Positions 16,310-22,945 are shown, counted from the stretch's first letter. The stretch: DNA of 25,096 nt from Chryseobacterium sp. (GCA_003248755.1 QFQW01000052.1:1-25096); one strand, 5' to 3'. Made by a program: numbers and translations. Notes: generated from the sequence alone by a model not told the origin.

Positions 16310-17478
16310 TATTTTTTGTTCAGAATTTCATTCATTTTAGTAGCATCTCTGTTTTCTTCTTTTGCGAAGTTGGCTGCCATTCCTGCGAACATTTTGGCTT
16401 CTTCTTTTTTTCCCAGTTTGTCATATAATGTTGCCAGAATACTTGTTGAATCATAGTTTTCCGAAGACATTACAACTTTCTCTGTCCAACGAGCTGCGGC
16501 TTGTAATGATTTGATATCTGTAGATTTTTCACCAATTGTGCTTGCTGCCGCTAACAATTCATTGTTATTGAATTCATCTGGATTTTTGTAATATTCTAAA
16601 GCAGTTTTCTCGTAAGCAGGAAAATTATCATGAGCTGAATAATAGTTTAGTTTATAAAGATTCAAACTTTTTGTAAGCTCATCTTTTGGAAACAACCCTT
16701 CTCCTTCTTTCAGGATTTTTGCATCATCGATTGTTTTTGTCTTTTCATCGGTTGCAGAAGTCACCAATTTCATCAGCTTAAGGTAATTATCAAACTGTGT
16801 ATAATTTTTCTCTGTTAACAATTCAACAATTCCAGCTTTATTTGCTGTGAAAACCTTGTAGTTTTTATCGTCCACAGACTGTGTGAAATTAAGAAGGGCA
16901 TTCACTTCTTCACCTGTAAAAGATTTATCTTTTTTATTGGCAAAATATTTTTCTGAAGCTTGTTTTGCTAATATTGGGTCTTTGCTTGCATAAAGATTAA
17001 TAAAGTTCAGTAAACCCGCCTGGTCTAATTTCCCTTTTAGAAATTCGTCTTTCAGGTTTGTGTTGACTAGACTAGGATTGTTATTCTTTTTGCCTAATGC
17101 CAAGAATTCTTCTGTTTTGATATAACCTAATTCTTTCCCCACGATTTCTCCTTCTCCATTTAGAAATAATAAAGTTGGGTAACTTCTGATTCCATATTTT
17201 GAAGCCAGACTAGGGCCTTCCCCTTTTTCCATGTCAAAATGAGCGTTGATGAAGTTATTGTTGTAATAGTCTGCAACGTTTTTATCTGTGAAAACATTAC
17301 GTTCCATTAATTTACAAGGTCCACACCAAGCGGCGTAAGCATCCAGAAAAACTATTTTCTTTTCAGCTTTTGCTTTTGCCAGGATTGTTGCAAAGTCAGA
17401 ATCTTCAAATTTGATGGTCTGTTGAGAAAAACTCAATTGAGAAAATAATAATATTAAAAAAAATGATATCTTGTTCAT
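16309..17478 (-). CDS. Exported thioredoxin-fold protein with helical C-terminal domain
   Basis: This is a 389-residue protein with a signal peptide (residues 1-18, LSFSQ at the end). The N-terminal thioredoxin domain (about 22-130) has the redox motif W51-C52-G-P-C55 and the cis-Pro P101 in RSYPTLLF. The remaining roughly 250 residues look all-helical and TPR-like, with repeated Leu/Ala/Tyr-rich helix pairs. This is typical of periplasmic thiol reductases in Bacteroidota. It leads a minus-strand chain through the DUF3575 gene down to the LuxE-like gene. Its substrates are not evident. Confidence 0.88.
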   Translation of the reverse strand: MNKISFFLILLFSQLSFSQQTIKFEDSDFATILAKAKAEKKIVFLDAYAAWCGPCKLMERNVFTDKNVADYYNNNFINAHFDMEKGEGPSLASKYGIRSYPTLLFLNGEGEIVGKELGYIKTEEFLALGKKNNNPSLVNTNLKDEFLKGKLDQAGLLNFINLYASKDPILAKQASEKYFANKKDKSFTGEEVNALLNFTQSVDDKNYKVFTANKAGIVELLTEKNYTQFDNYLKLMKLVTSATDEKTKTIDDAKILKEGEGLFPKDELTKSLNLYKLNYYSAHDNFPAYEKTALEYYKNPDEFNNNELLAAASTIGEKSTDIKSLQAAARWTEKVVMSSENYDSTSILATLYDKLGKKEEAKMFAGMAANFAKEENRDATKMNEILNKK

Positions 17479-17560
17479 CCTTAGAATAAATCGAATTAAC
17501 TGCGAAGATAACCATAATATAAGAATTGACCGAGAATGAAATAGTAAAGTTTTAATTTTT

Positions 17561-17568
17561 TAACTTTG
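17561..17568 (+). promoter_or_regulatory. Candidate -7 box upstream of the structured repeat region
   Basis: TAACTTTG fully matches TAnnTTTG, but no -33 TTG lies at the right distance. It could start a transcript through the repeats at 17658-17851 into the DUF3822 gene. Confidence 0.35.
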
Positions 17569-17657
17569 CAAATCTCCAATTTGGACTTTTAAATAAAAGA
17601 ATAAAGATAAAAGACTTTCAAGAATCTATTTTAAATTTACAATCTCTAAAACACTTG

Positions 17658-17710
17658 CTTTGTCATTCCGTAGGAATCTCAGCAGTTTAGATTGCTACAG
17701 AATGACAAAG
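17658..17710. repeat. REP-like imperfect inverted repeat (TTTGTCATTCCG family)
   Basis: The arms 17658-17679 and 17689-17710 pair at 20 of 22 positions across a nine-base loop. The core TTTGTCATTC...GAATCT recurs around 22826-22915. This is a long hairpin without a T run, so it reads as a dispersed repeat and not as a terminator. Confidence 0.8.
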
Positions 17711-17746
17711 TTGGATTTTTATGTTGAAGATTTTAAAGAAATAGAA

Positions 17747-17855
17747 TCTGCAGCCCGACTTGAGCGGAAATCCTTTTTTGCGTGGACTCTAGTTCTATTT
17801 AAGAGAAAACGTGAGCAAAAAAGATTGGGAGCGGAAGGCGGAAATAGCTGCCCCA
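17747..17855. repeat. Structured intergenic element with GAGCGGAA repeats
   Basis: GCAGC (17750-17754) can pair with GCTGC (17847-17851), and CTTTTTTGC (17773-17781) with GCAAAAAAG (17815-17823). The internal loop between the two helices carries GAGCGGAA on both sides, at 17763-17770 and 17830-17837. The stretch is more G/C-rich than its surroundings. It may be a dispersed flavobacterial repeat or a small structured RNA. Confidence 0.5.
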
Positions 17856-17881
17856 AAAATTAATTTTATTGAAATCAAAAT

Positions 17882-18598
17882 ATGAGGAAGTTATCCTTGC
17901 TTTTTACGAAAGACGGTTTGCAGTGGCAGATTTCTAAATCAAAAAAAGTCTTAGAAGAAAAAATCTGGCTGAAAGATGAAGAAACACCAAAAAATCTGGT
18001 TCAAGAAAAATTGGATGAAGTTCTGGCTTCTGAAAAATTTTCTGAAATCTCTGTAATGTCTGCAATCAATCATTTTTCGATTGTAGAAGAAGGTTTTGAC
18101 CAGCACGATTTGGGTTATGACTTGATTTCTTACAATTCTGATGTTAAAAAAGATGCAGAAGAACTGATGTTGTCTGTGAATAAAAAATTCGGAATTCAGT
18201 TCTATTACAGCTTTCCGAAAGATTTTTATCAAAAAATAAAACAACTGGAAATTCCCGCACATTTCAATTTTTCAGGAGAAAAGTTCCTGAATTCTCTGAA
18301 TGTGAAAAACCGAAAAGAAATCCACGTGAATCTCTATCATCAGCAAGCGGAATTCTTTGCCATTGAAAATAAAAAAGTAATTCTTTATAATAATCTGGAT
18401 GCGGCTTCGGAAGTGGATTTTCTTTATTTCATCATGTTTACACTGAGTAAAATTGATTTCGGAATTTCTGAAACTCATTTTTACATCTATGGTGAAACGA
18501 CTGAAAATGAAACTTTCATCTCAGAAATGCAGAAGTTTGTTCCAAACTTGAAAATCGTTTTCGATAATCTTCACAAGAAAAGCTTTATATTGGTTTGA
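17882..18598 (+). CDS. DUF3822 family protein
   Basis: This is a 238-residue soluble protein of unknown function. No signal peptide or membrane segment is seen. The overall pattern recalls the actin/ASKHA-like fold proposed for some such families: an N-terminal strand-rich lobe, a middle KEIHVNLYHQQAEFFAIENKKVILYNN stretch and a C-terminal FYIYGE segment. That fold reading is weak. I place it in DUF3822 because of its sequence type and its position just before rsmD, a neighbour pair I recall from Bacteroidota. Its last codons and stop lie inside the left inverted repeat of the following cassette, so the C-terminus may have been altered by that insertion. Confidence 0.72.
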   Translation: MRKLSLLFTKDGLQWQISKSKKVLEEKIWLKDEETPKNLVQEKLDEVLASEKFSEISVMSAINHFSIVEEGFDQHDLGYDLISYNSDVKKDAEELMLSVNKKFGIQFYYSFPKDFYQKIKQLEIPAHFNFSGEKFLNSLNVKNRKEIHVNLYHQQAEFFAIENKKVILYNNLDAASEVDFLYFIMFTLSKIDFGISETHFYIYGETTENETFISEMQKFVPNLKIVFDNLHKKSFILV

Positions 18599-18632
18599 TG
18601 TAGGATAATAGGTGTTGGATGTCTTTAATATT
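18590..18632 (+). repeat. Left terminal inverted repeat of the cassette
   Basis: Four imperfect seven-base units of the type TTnGATG followed by a TTTAAtATT end. The arm begins inside the last two codons of the DUF3822 gene. Confidence 0.7.
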
Positions 18633-18641
18633 GCGTTTACT

Positions 18642-18984
18642 ATGAGTTTTAAATTTGAAAAATTAATTATTTGGCAAGATTCAATGAGTTTTGGAGAAAT
18701 AATTTTTAAAATTTCCTCTGGATTTCCAAAAGACGAAACATTTAATCTCACCTCTCAAATTCGGCGAGCAGTAGATTCGATAGCCTTAAACATTTCTGAA
18801 GGCAGTATTTTACAAAGTAATTCAGAATTTAGGATATTCGATAAGGTCAATTGCAGAAGTTGTTACCTGTCTTTATAAAGCTAAAAATCGTAACTATATT
18901 GGCAATGTTGTTTTCGAAGAAAATTATAATTTCGCATACAAGTTAATGAATCACATTATCGCATTCAGAAACAAACTGACGTAA
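18642..18984 (+). pseudogene. Four-helix-bundle protein (S23/TIGR02436 type), frameshifted
   Basis: The N-terminal half is clear: FEKLIIWQDSM, then LTSQIRRAVDSIALNISEGS (about residues 36-55), the signature of the family that includes S23 proteins from 23S rRNA intervening sequences and relatives of the Avd accessory protein of diversity-generating retroelements. After SNSEFR the frame breaks. The next frame continues from 18835 as YSIRSIAEVVTCLYKAKNRNY and ends AFRNKLT at 18984, exactly as a full-length member would. The missing part corresponds to about RFLG; an 11-base deletion, perhaps between two GGA words, explains both the gap and the frame change. Without a correction the product would be 78 residues with a wrong tail. 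A sequencing error is possible but less likely, since residues are also missing. Confidence 0.85.
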
Positions 18985-19025
18985 TGTTAAAAACATCCAT
19001 CATCAAACATCTAACACCCAACCAA
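18983..19025 (-). repeat. Right terminal inverted repeat of the cassette
   Basis: The complement of the left arm in imperfect form. It overlaps the stop of the four-helix-bundle frame and ends five bases before the rsmD ATG. Confidence 0.7.
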
Positions 19026-19030
19026 AAATA

Positions 19031-19597
19031 ATGTATAGAATCATCAGCGGAAAATGGAAAGCAAAAAAAATTGCTGCACCAAAAAACTTCGATGTAAGAC
19101 CAACCACCGATTTTGCAAAAGAAGCATTATTCAGCATTATCGATAACAAATATGACCTTGAATTCTGCTCTGTTCTGGACTTGTTCGCAGGCATTGGCTC
19201 AATAACTTTGGAGTTTGCTTCCCGCGATTGCCAGGACATCACTTCCGTTGAACTGAATCCAAAACACGCCGGATTTATCAATTCTACAGCCAATGAATTG
19301 GATATGGGACTACAAGTGAATATCCAAAGAGCGGATGTTTTTGAATGGCTGAAAAAGAAAAGAAATCACGACAAAAAATACGAAATTATTTTTGCTGATG
19401 CACCTTTCGAAACAGAAGAAAGCAAATATAATGAGCTAATTGGTCTGGTTCTGAATAACGCATTATTAAAACCAAATGGCATTTTCATTTTGGAACATCA
19501 GAGCAGATTAAAATTCGCTCATCCGAATCTGAAAGACACCAGAAAATACGGGAACGTCAGTTTCTCTTTCTTCCAAAGCGAACCGATTTCTGAATAA
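19031..19597 (+). CDS. rsmD: RsmD-family 16S rRNA (guanine-N2) methyltransferase
   Basis: This 188-residue Rossmann-fold SAM-dependent enzyme is expected to methylate G966 of 16S rRNA. The family's start RIISGKWKAKKI is followed by VRPTTDFAKEALFSII, which matches the RPTTDxxxExLFxxL signature. The SAM loop is DLFAGIGSITLEFASR (about residues 50-65) and the next acidic strand ends VELNP. Motif IV reads FADAPFE, where most members have DPPY or DPPF, so the first Pro is Ala. It follows the cassette directly and is followed 13 bases later by the glucosaminidase gene. Confidence 0.9.
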   Translation: MYRIISGKWKAKKIAAPKNFDVRPTTDFAKEALFSIIDNKYDLEFCSVLDLFAGIGSITLEFASRDCQDITSVELNPKHAGFINSTANELDMGLQVNIQRADVFEWLKKKRNHDKKYEIIFADAPFETEESKYNELIGLVLNNALLKPNGIFILEHQSRLKFAHPNLKDTRKYGNVSFSFFQSEPISE

Positions 19598-19610
19598 AAT
19601 TGATTGTGGT

Positions 19611-20057
19611 ATGAAGAATTTCAACATCAGATTATTAATGATTTTCGTTCTGTTTTTCAGTTTGAAAATCTCTGCACAGAATTCTTATATCAATCAATAT
19701 AAACCTTTTGCAACGGAGCTTTCTCAGGAGTTTGGGATTCCAACTTCGGTTATTCTTTCAATTGCTTTTATGGAAACCGGCGGTGGTACAAGTTCGGCTT
19801 GTAAAGTTCTAAACAACCATTTTGGGATGACAGGGAAAAACGAAATCAATAATTCCAGATTCAAAAGTTTCGCTGATTCCAAGGCTTCTTATCGTGCTTT
19901 TTGTGAATGGGTTTCGAAAAGGAAATTCTACGAAAAACTAAAAGGTTCGCAAGACCATAACGAATGGTTTGTTGCCATTGCTTCCTCCGGATACTCTACA
20001 AAACCTGCAGAATGGAAGCAAAAACTGAACATTGTAATGAAGAAAATCGGATTATAA
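19611..20057 (+). CDS. Exported glucosaminidase-domain protein (FlgJ/Bax type)
   Basis: The 148-residue product has a signal peptide (1-22, ending ISAQ) and a compact glucosaminidase domain. The likely catalytic Glu is E55 in SIAFMETGGGTS. The domain's NNHFGMTG, YRAFCEWVSKR and SSGYSTKPAEW segments are also present. It probably cuts peptidoglycan glycan strands in the periplasm. Its stop codon abuts that of the convergent hxlR-type gene, with no spacer and no visible terminator, so the two transcripts must overlap at their 3' ends. Confidence 0.88.
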   Translation: MKNFNIRLLMIFVLFFSLKISAQNSYINQYKPFATELSQEFGIPTSVILSIAFMETGGGTSSACKVLNNHFGMTGKNEINNSRFKSFADSKASYRAFCEWVSKRKFYEKLKGSQDHNEWFVAIASSGYSTKPAEWKQKLNIVMKKIGL

Positions 20058-20408
20058 TCAGTTCTGAACCATAATCTTATCACAATCGTTAACCGCTTCA
20101 TTTCCCCAATCGCAAATCGAACGCAGGACAGGAATCAAAGTTTTTCCAAAATTAGTCAAAGAATATTCTACCATCAGCGGTGGTTTTTGTGTGTAAACTT
20201 TCCGCTCGATAATACCGTCATCTTCCAGTTGTTTCAACTGCAGACTCAAGGTTCTTTCCGTGATTGTCGGGATTTCTTTCCTGATTTCATTATAACGTTT
20301 CGTTCCCATTGCGAGATGAATGAGAATCACAGCTTTCCATTTTCCTCCGATAAAACGCATTGTAACGCTTGTTCCGCAAGGAAATTTCTTATTATCGATT
20401 AAAAACAT
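20058..20408 (-). CDS. HxlR-family winged-helix transcriptional regulator
   Basis: This 116-residue MarR/DUF24-type regulator has the family marker IGGKWKAVILIHL after an N-terminal cysteine (C11 in KFPCGTS). That Cys position is the redox or quinone sensor in YodB-like members. The recognition part ITERTLSLQLKQLEDDGIIERKVY and the wing-to-dimer segment VEYSLTNFGKTL are intact. It is divergent from the nitroreductase gene, and their promoters interlock, which makes that gene and its own the probable targets. It resembles the B. subtilis YodB-YodC pairing. Confidence 0.92.
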   Translation of the reverse strand: MFLIDNKKFPCGTSVTMRFIGGKWKAVILIHLAMGTKRYNEIRKEIPTITERTLSLQLKQLEDDGIIERKVYTQKPPLMVEYSLTNFGKTLIPVLRSICDWGNEAVNDCDKIMVQN

Positions 20409-20430
20409 ATACTATCATTATTGACCGTTA

Positions 20431-20461
20431 TTGCAAAGTTAAGAAACACTACTTATTTTTG
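20431..20461 (+). promoter_or_regulatory. Promoter of the nitroreductase gene
   Basis: TTG (20431-20433), 20 bases, then TATTTTTG (20454-20461). The ATG is 28 bases further on. Its -33 touches the -7 of the opposing hxlR promoter. Confidence 0.78.
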
Positions 20462-20464
20462 CAA
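20434..20464 (-). promoter_or_regulatory. Promoter of the hxlR-type gene
   Basis: On the minus strand TTG (20462-20464), 20 bases, then TAACTTTG (20434-20441). Same spacing as the opposing promoter; the two occupy almost the same 34 bases. Confidence 0.78.
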
Positions 20465-20488
20465 CTATAAAATTGATAGTACAAAATT

Positions 20489-21091
20489 ATGGAAACATTT
20501 CTTAACAAAATGCAGAAAAGATACACTGTAAAAAAGTATAATTCTGAAGGAAAACTTGATAACGAAATTAAAGAACAATTGAAATCGATTCTCCATTTGA
20601 GCCCTTCTTCAATCAACAGTCAGCCGTGGAAATTCACTTTTGTAGAAAATTCAAAAGCTAAATCAGAATTTGCTGAAGCTTCTTATTTCAACAAAGAAAA
20701 AATTAATGACAGTCAGTTTTTGGTAATCTTTCAGGTTTTGAAGAATGCAGAAGATTTTGAAAAGCAAATCGAAGGAAATTTACCCGAAGGTTCCATAGAA
20801 TATTACAACAAAATGATAAAACCGCACGGCGAAGATTACACAAAAAGCTGGATGGCACATCAGGTTTATCTTGCGTTAGGCATTTTGTTGAGTGCTTGTG
20901 CACAAATGGAAATCGATTCTACACCAATGGAAGGCATTGAAATTGCAAAATACGACGCTATTCTGGAAAATAAAAAATACACAACGCTGTTCGCAGTCGC
21001 AATTGGTGTGAGAGATGAAAATGATTTCAATCAACCGAAACTCAAGGCCAAATCAAGATTGAATTTTGAAGAGATTCTGGATGTGATTTAA
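20489..21091 (+). CDS. NfsB-like FMN nitroreductase / NAD(P)H oxidoreductase
   Basis: This 200-residue nitroreductase-fold protein is expected to be a dimeric FMN enzyme that reduces quinones or nitro compounds with NAD(P)H. The N-terminal KRYTVKKYN supplies the flavin-phosphate contact. The FMN loop SPSSINSQPWKF (about residues 38-49) is close to that of E. coli NfsB, as are the helix AHQVYLALGILLSACAQMEIDSTPMEGI and the C-terminal AVAIGVRDENDFNQPKLKAKSR. It is controlled by interlocked promoters shared with an HxlR regulator and ends in a strong hairpin. Confidence 0.93.
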   Translation: METFLNKMQKRYTVKKYNSEGKLDNEIKEQLKSILHLSPSSINSQPWKFTFVENSKAKSEFAEASYFNKEKINDSQFLVIFQVLKNAEDFEKQIEGNLPEGSIEYYNKMIKPHGEDYTKSWMAHQVYLALGILLSACAQMEIDSTPMEGIEIAKYDAILENKKYTTLFAVAIGVRDENDFNQPKLKAKSRLNFEEILDVI

Positions 21092-21095
21092 TGAT

Positions 21096-21124
21096 AAAAG
21101 CCTTGAAAATTCAAGGCTTTTTTT
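21096..21124 (+). terminator. Terminator of the nitroreductase gene
   Basis: AAAAGCCTTGAA (21096-21107) pairs with TTCAAGGCTTTT (21110-21121); with a realistic loop about ten pairs form. A run of seven T follows the G/C part. The T run also provides the -33 of the next promoter. Confidence 0.93.
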
Positions 21125-21150
21125 GATTTTAAAAATAATTTATAACTTTG
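21122..21150 (+). promoter_or_regulatory. Promoter of the ABC-F gene
   Basis: TTTG (21122-21125), 17 bases, then TAACTTTG (21143-21150). Transcription would start near 21157, leaving a leader of about 95 bases before the ATG at 21253. Confidence 0.7.
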
Positions 21151-21175
21151 CAGAAATAAAATTCTAAAGATTATA

Positions 21176-21255
21176 ATGTAAAATATAATTTCTTTTCAGG
21201 CAATCTTCTGCGGACCAACTCGTCTGCTATTGTTCATTTAAAAAAAGAAATTATG
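21176..21255 (+). promoter_or_regulatory. Structured leader that can mask the ABC-F start codon (candidate attenuator)
   Basis: Three nested helices can form. The outer pairs 21184-21196 with 21243-21255, 12 Watson-Crick pairs plus one G-U, and includes the ATG at 21253. The middle pairs GCAAT (21200-21204) with ATTGT (21229-21233). The inner pairs GCGGAC (21210-21215) with GTCTGC (21222-21227). A start-stop ATGTAA sits at 21176-21181, and an open frame in the same phase runs from 21182 to a stop at 21239-21241, ending CGPTRLLLFI. Leader attenuation is known for antibiotic-resistance ABC-F genes; its presence here is inferred. Confidence 0.6.
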
Positions 21256-22848
21256 CTTATTTTACAAGATATATCTTACCAACATCCCAATAAAGATGTT
21301 CTTTTTTCGGACATCAACTTTACGCTTAATTCTCAGGAAAAAACAGCTTTAATCGGAAATAATGGTTCCGGAAAATCGACTTTGCTTAAAATAATTGCAG
21401 GCGAATTACAACCAAAATCAGGAACGATTAAATCTGATTCTAACATCTATTATATTCCGCAGATTTTCGGTCAGTTTAATCATTTGAGTATTGCTGAAGC
21501 TTTAAACATCGATAAAAAACTGAATGCTTTAAAGGAAATTCTAAACGGTTCTATAACCGAAGACAATATGGATATCTTGAATGATGATTGGACAATCGAA
21601 GACAGAATCAAAGAAGCTTTCAAGTATTGGAATCTGCCCGATTTCGATTTGAATCTGAAATTAGAAAATCTGAGTGGCGGACAAAAAACCAAATTATTTC
21701 TAGCTGGAATGATGATTCATCAGCCGGATTTGATTCTAATGGACGAACCTACGAATCATCTGGATTTGGCAAGTAGAAATTTGCTTTATGAGTTTATCAA
21801 ATCAATATCGAAAAGTCTTTTGATTGTAAGCCACGACAGAGTTTTACTCAATCTTTTAGACAAAACCTTTGAACTCAATAAAAATGGAATATCAGTTTAT
21901 GGAGGAAATTATGATTTCTATTCTGAACAGAAAAAAATTGAACAAAATGCACTCGAGCAGAATATTCAAAACCGAGAAAAGGAACTGAAAAAAGCCAAAG
22001 AAAAAGAACGCGAAACGATTGAAAGACAAAACAAATTGGATTCCCGAGGAAAAGGAAAACAGGAAAAATCAGGCGTTTCCAGAATTATGATGAATACGCT
22101 TCGCAACAAAGCGGAAAACAGTACATCAAAACTAAAATCTGTTCATTCTGAAAAAATTGATAATATCAGAGAAAATCTCCGCAACTTGAAAGATACCCTT
22201 TCCGAAATCGATAAGATGAAAATTAATTTCGATAATTTTCATCTTCATAAAGGGAAAATTTTGGTCAAAGCGGAACAAATTAATTTCAATTATCATCAAG
22301 AAAATCTTTGGGAAAACAATCTCGATTTTCAAATTGTGAGTGGAGAAAGAGTTGCAATAAAAGGTGATAACGGCTCTGGGAAAACCACTTTGATTAAAAT
22401 GATTCTCGGTGAAATAAAACCGACTTTTGGTGAAATTTATTTATCAGAAAAGAAAACGATTTACATCGACCAAGAATATTCTTTGATTAAAAATGAACTT
22501 TCGGTTTATGAACAGGCTCAGCAATTTAATTTAAAAAATCTTGAAGAACACGAGGTCAAAACCATTTTAGCAAGATTTCTATTCTGGAAAAATGATTGGG
22601 ACAAAAAGTGTGAATTCCTGAGCGGAGGTGAAAAATTGAAGCTCTTACTCTGCTGTCTTTCCATTCATAATATTTCGCCAGATATGATAATTCTGGATGA
22701 GCCAACCAATAATCTGGACATCCAGAATATTGAGATTCTGACATCAGCAATCAACGATTACCAAGGAACTTTGATTGTAGTTTCTCACGATAATCAATTT
22801 TTGGAAGATATAAATATTAGTAAGCTTGTCATTCTGAACGAAATGTAA
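21253..22848 (+). CDS. ABC-F family ATP-binding protein (ribosome-associated)
   Basis: This is a 531-residue twin ATPase without membrane segments. The first half has Walker A GNNGSGKST (residues 35-43), signature LSGGQKTKLF and Walker B LILMDEPTNHLD. The second half has GDNGSGKTT, LSGGEKLKLL and MIILDEPTNNLD. The two are joined by a long basic coiled-coil linker (about 225-320), the part of ABC-F proteins that reaches into the ribosomal E/P site. It could be a resistance-type ribosome-protection factor or a housekeeping translation factor; the structured leader favours the former. The last codons (LVILNEM) come from one arm of a dispersed repeat, so the C-terminus may have been replaced. It is not an exporter. 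Confidence 0.9.
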   Translation: MLILQDISYQHPNKDVLFSDINFTLNSQEKTALIGNNGSGKSTLLKIIAGELQPKSGTIKSDSNIYYIPQIFGQFNHLSIAEALNIDKKLNALKEILNGSITEDNMDILNDDWTIEDRIKEAFKYWNLPDFDLNLKLENLSGGQKTKLFLAGMMIHQPDLILMDEPTNHLDLASRNLLYEFIKSISKSLLIVSHDRVLLNLLDKTFELNKNGISVYGGNYDFYSEQKKIEQNALEQNIQNREKELKKAKEKERETIERQNKLDSRGKGKQEKSGVSRIMMNTLRNKAENSTSKLKSVHSEKIDNIRENLRNLKDTLSEIDKMKINFDNFHLHKGKILVKAEQINFNYHQENLWENNLDFQIVSGERVAIKGDNGSGKTTLIKMILGEIKPTFGEIYLSEKKTIYIDQEYSLIKNELSVYEQAQQFNLKNLEEHEVKTILARFLFWKNDWDKKCEFLSGGEKLKLLLCCLSIHNISPDMIILDEPTNNLDIQNIEILTSAINDYQGTLIVVSHDNQFLEDINISKLVILNEM

Positions 22849-22915
22849 TGAAGGGAAGAATCTATAGATTCCTCGTTCCTCGGAATGACAAAAATAATCG
22901 GAATGACAAAAATAA
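22826..22915. repeat. REP-like repeat overlapping the 3' end of the ABC-F gene, with an 18-bp tandem duplication
   Basis: The left arm CTTGTCATTCTGAACGAAATG (22826-22846) encodes the end of the ABC-F protein. The palindrome GAATCTATAGATTC (22858-22871) forms the centre. The right arm ends TCGGAATGACAAAAATAA, repeated perfectly twice (22880-22897, 22898-22915). The family is the same as at 17658-17710. Confidence 0.75.
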
Positions 22916-22943
22916 AAAACGCCTCAATTAATCGAGGCGTTTT
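22916..22943. terminator. Bidirectional terminator between the ABC-F and ygiN-like genes
   Basis: AAAACGCCTC (22916-22925) pairs perfectly with GAGGCGTTTT (22934-22943) over an eight-base loop. It lies between converging genes. Confidence 0.93.
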
Positions 22944-22945
22944 AA

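Larger units (their letters stand above)
18590..19025 (+). mobile_element. 436-bp cassette: four-helix-bundle gene inside terminal inverted repeats
   Basis: The left arm 18590-18632 and right arm 18983-19025 align as inverted repeats without gaps, with about 33 of 43 positions matching, and both start TTGGTT. Each arm reads as seven-base units; the right arm gives AACATCC, ATCATCA, AACATCT, AACACCC. A single four-helix-bundle reading frame fills the space between them. The cassette separates DUF3822 from rsmD. No transposase or clear target duplication is seen. It resembles a MITE that carries one gene. Confidence 0.65.
20410..20481. promoter_or_regulatory. Inverted TACTATCA sites flanking both promoters (candidate HxlR operators)
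   Basis: TACTATCA at 20410-20417 and its perfect complement TGATAGTA at 20474-20481 lie downstream of the two -7 boxes, each in the 5' untranslated region of the gene it faces. Their placement suits repression of both genes by the HxlR protein. Confidence 0.6.

Noticed and set aside
17660..17863. 67-codon plus-strand open frame over the two structured elements
   Set aside because: It needs a TTG start, runs through both arms of the inverted repeat and the GAGCGGAA element, and has no protein-like pattern. The conserved signal is structural.
18642..18984. Avd gene of a diversity-generating retroelement
   Set aside because: No reverse transcriptase, template repeat or variable target gene lies in the window; the protein fits the wider four-helix-bundle family.
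18642..18984. 23S rRNA intervening sequence
   Set aside because: The flanks are protein genes and not rRNA, so only the protein family is shared.
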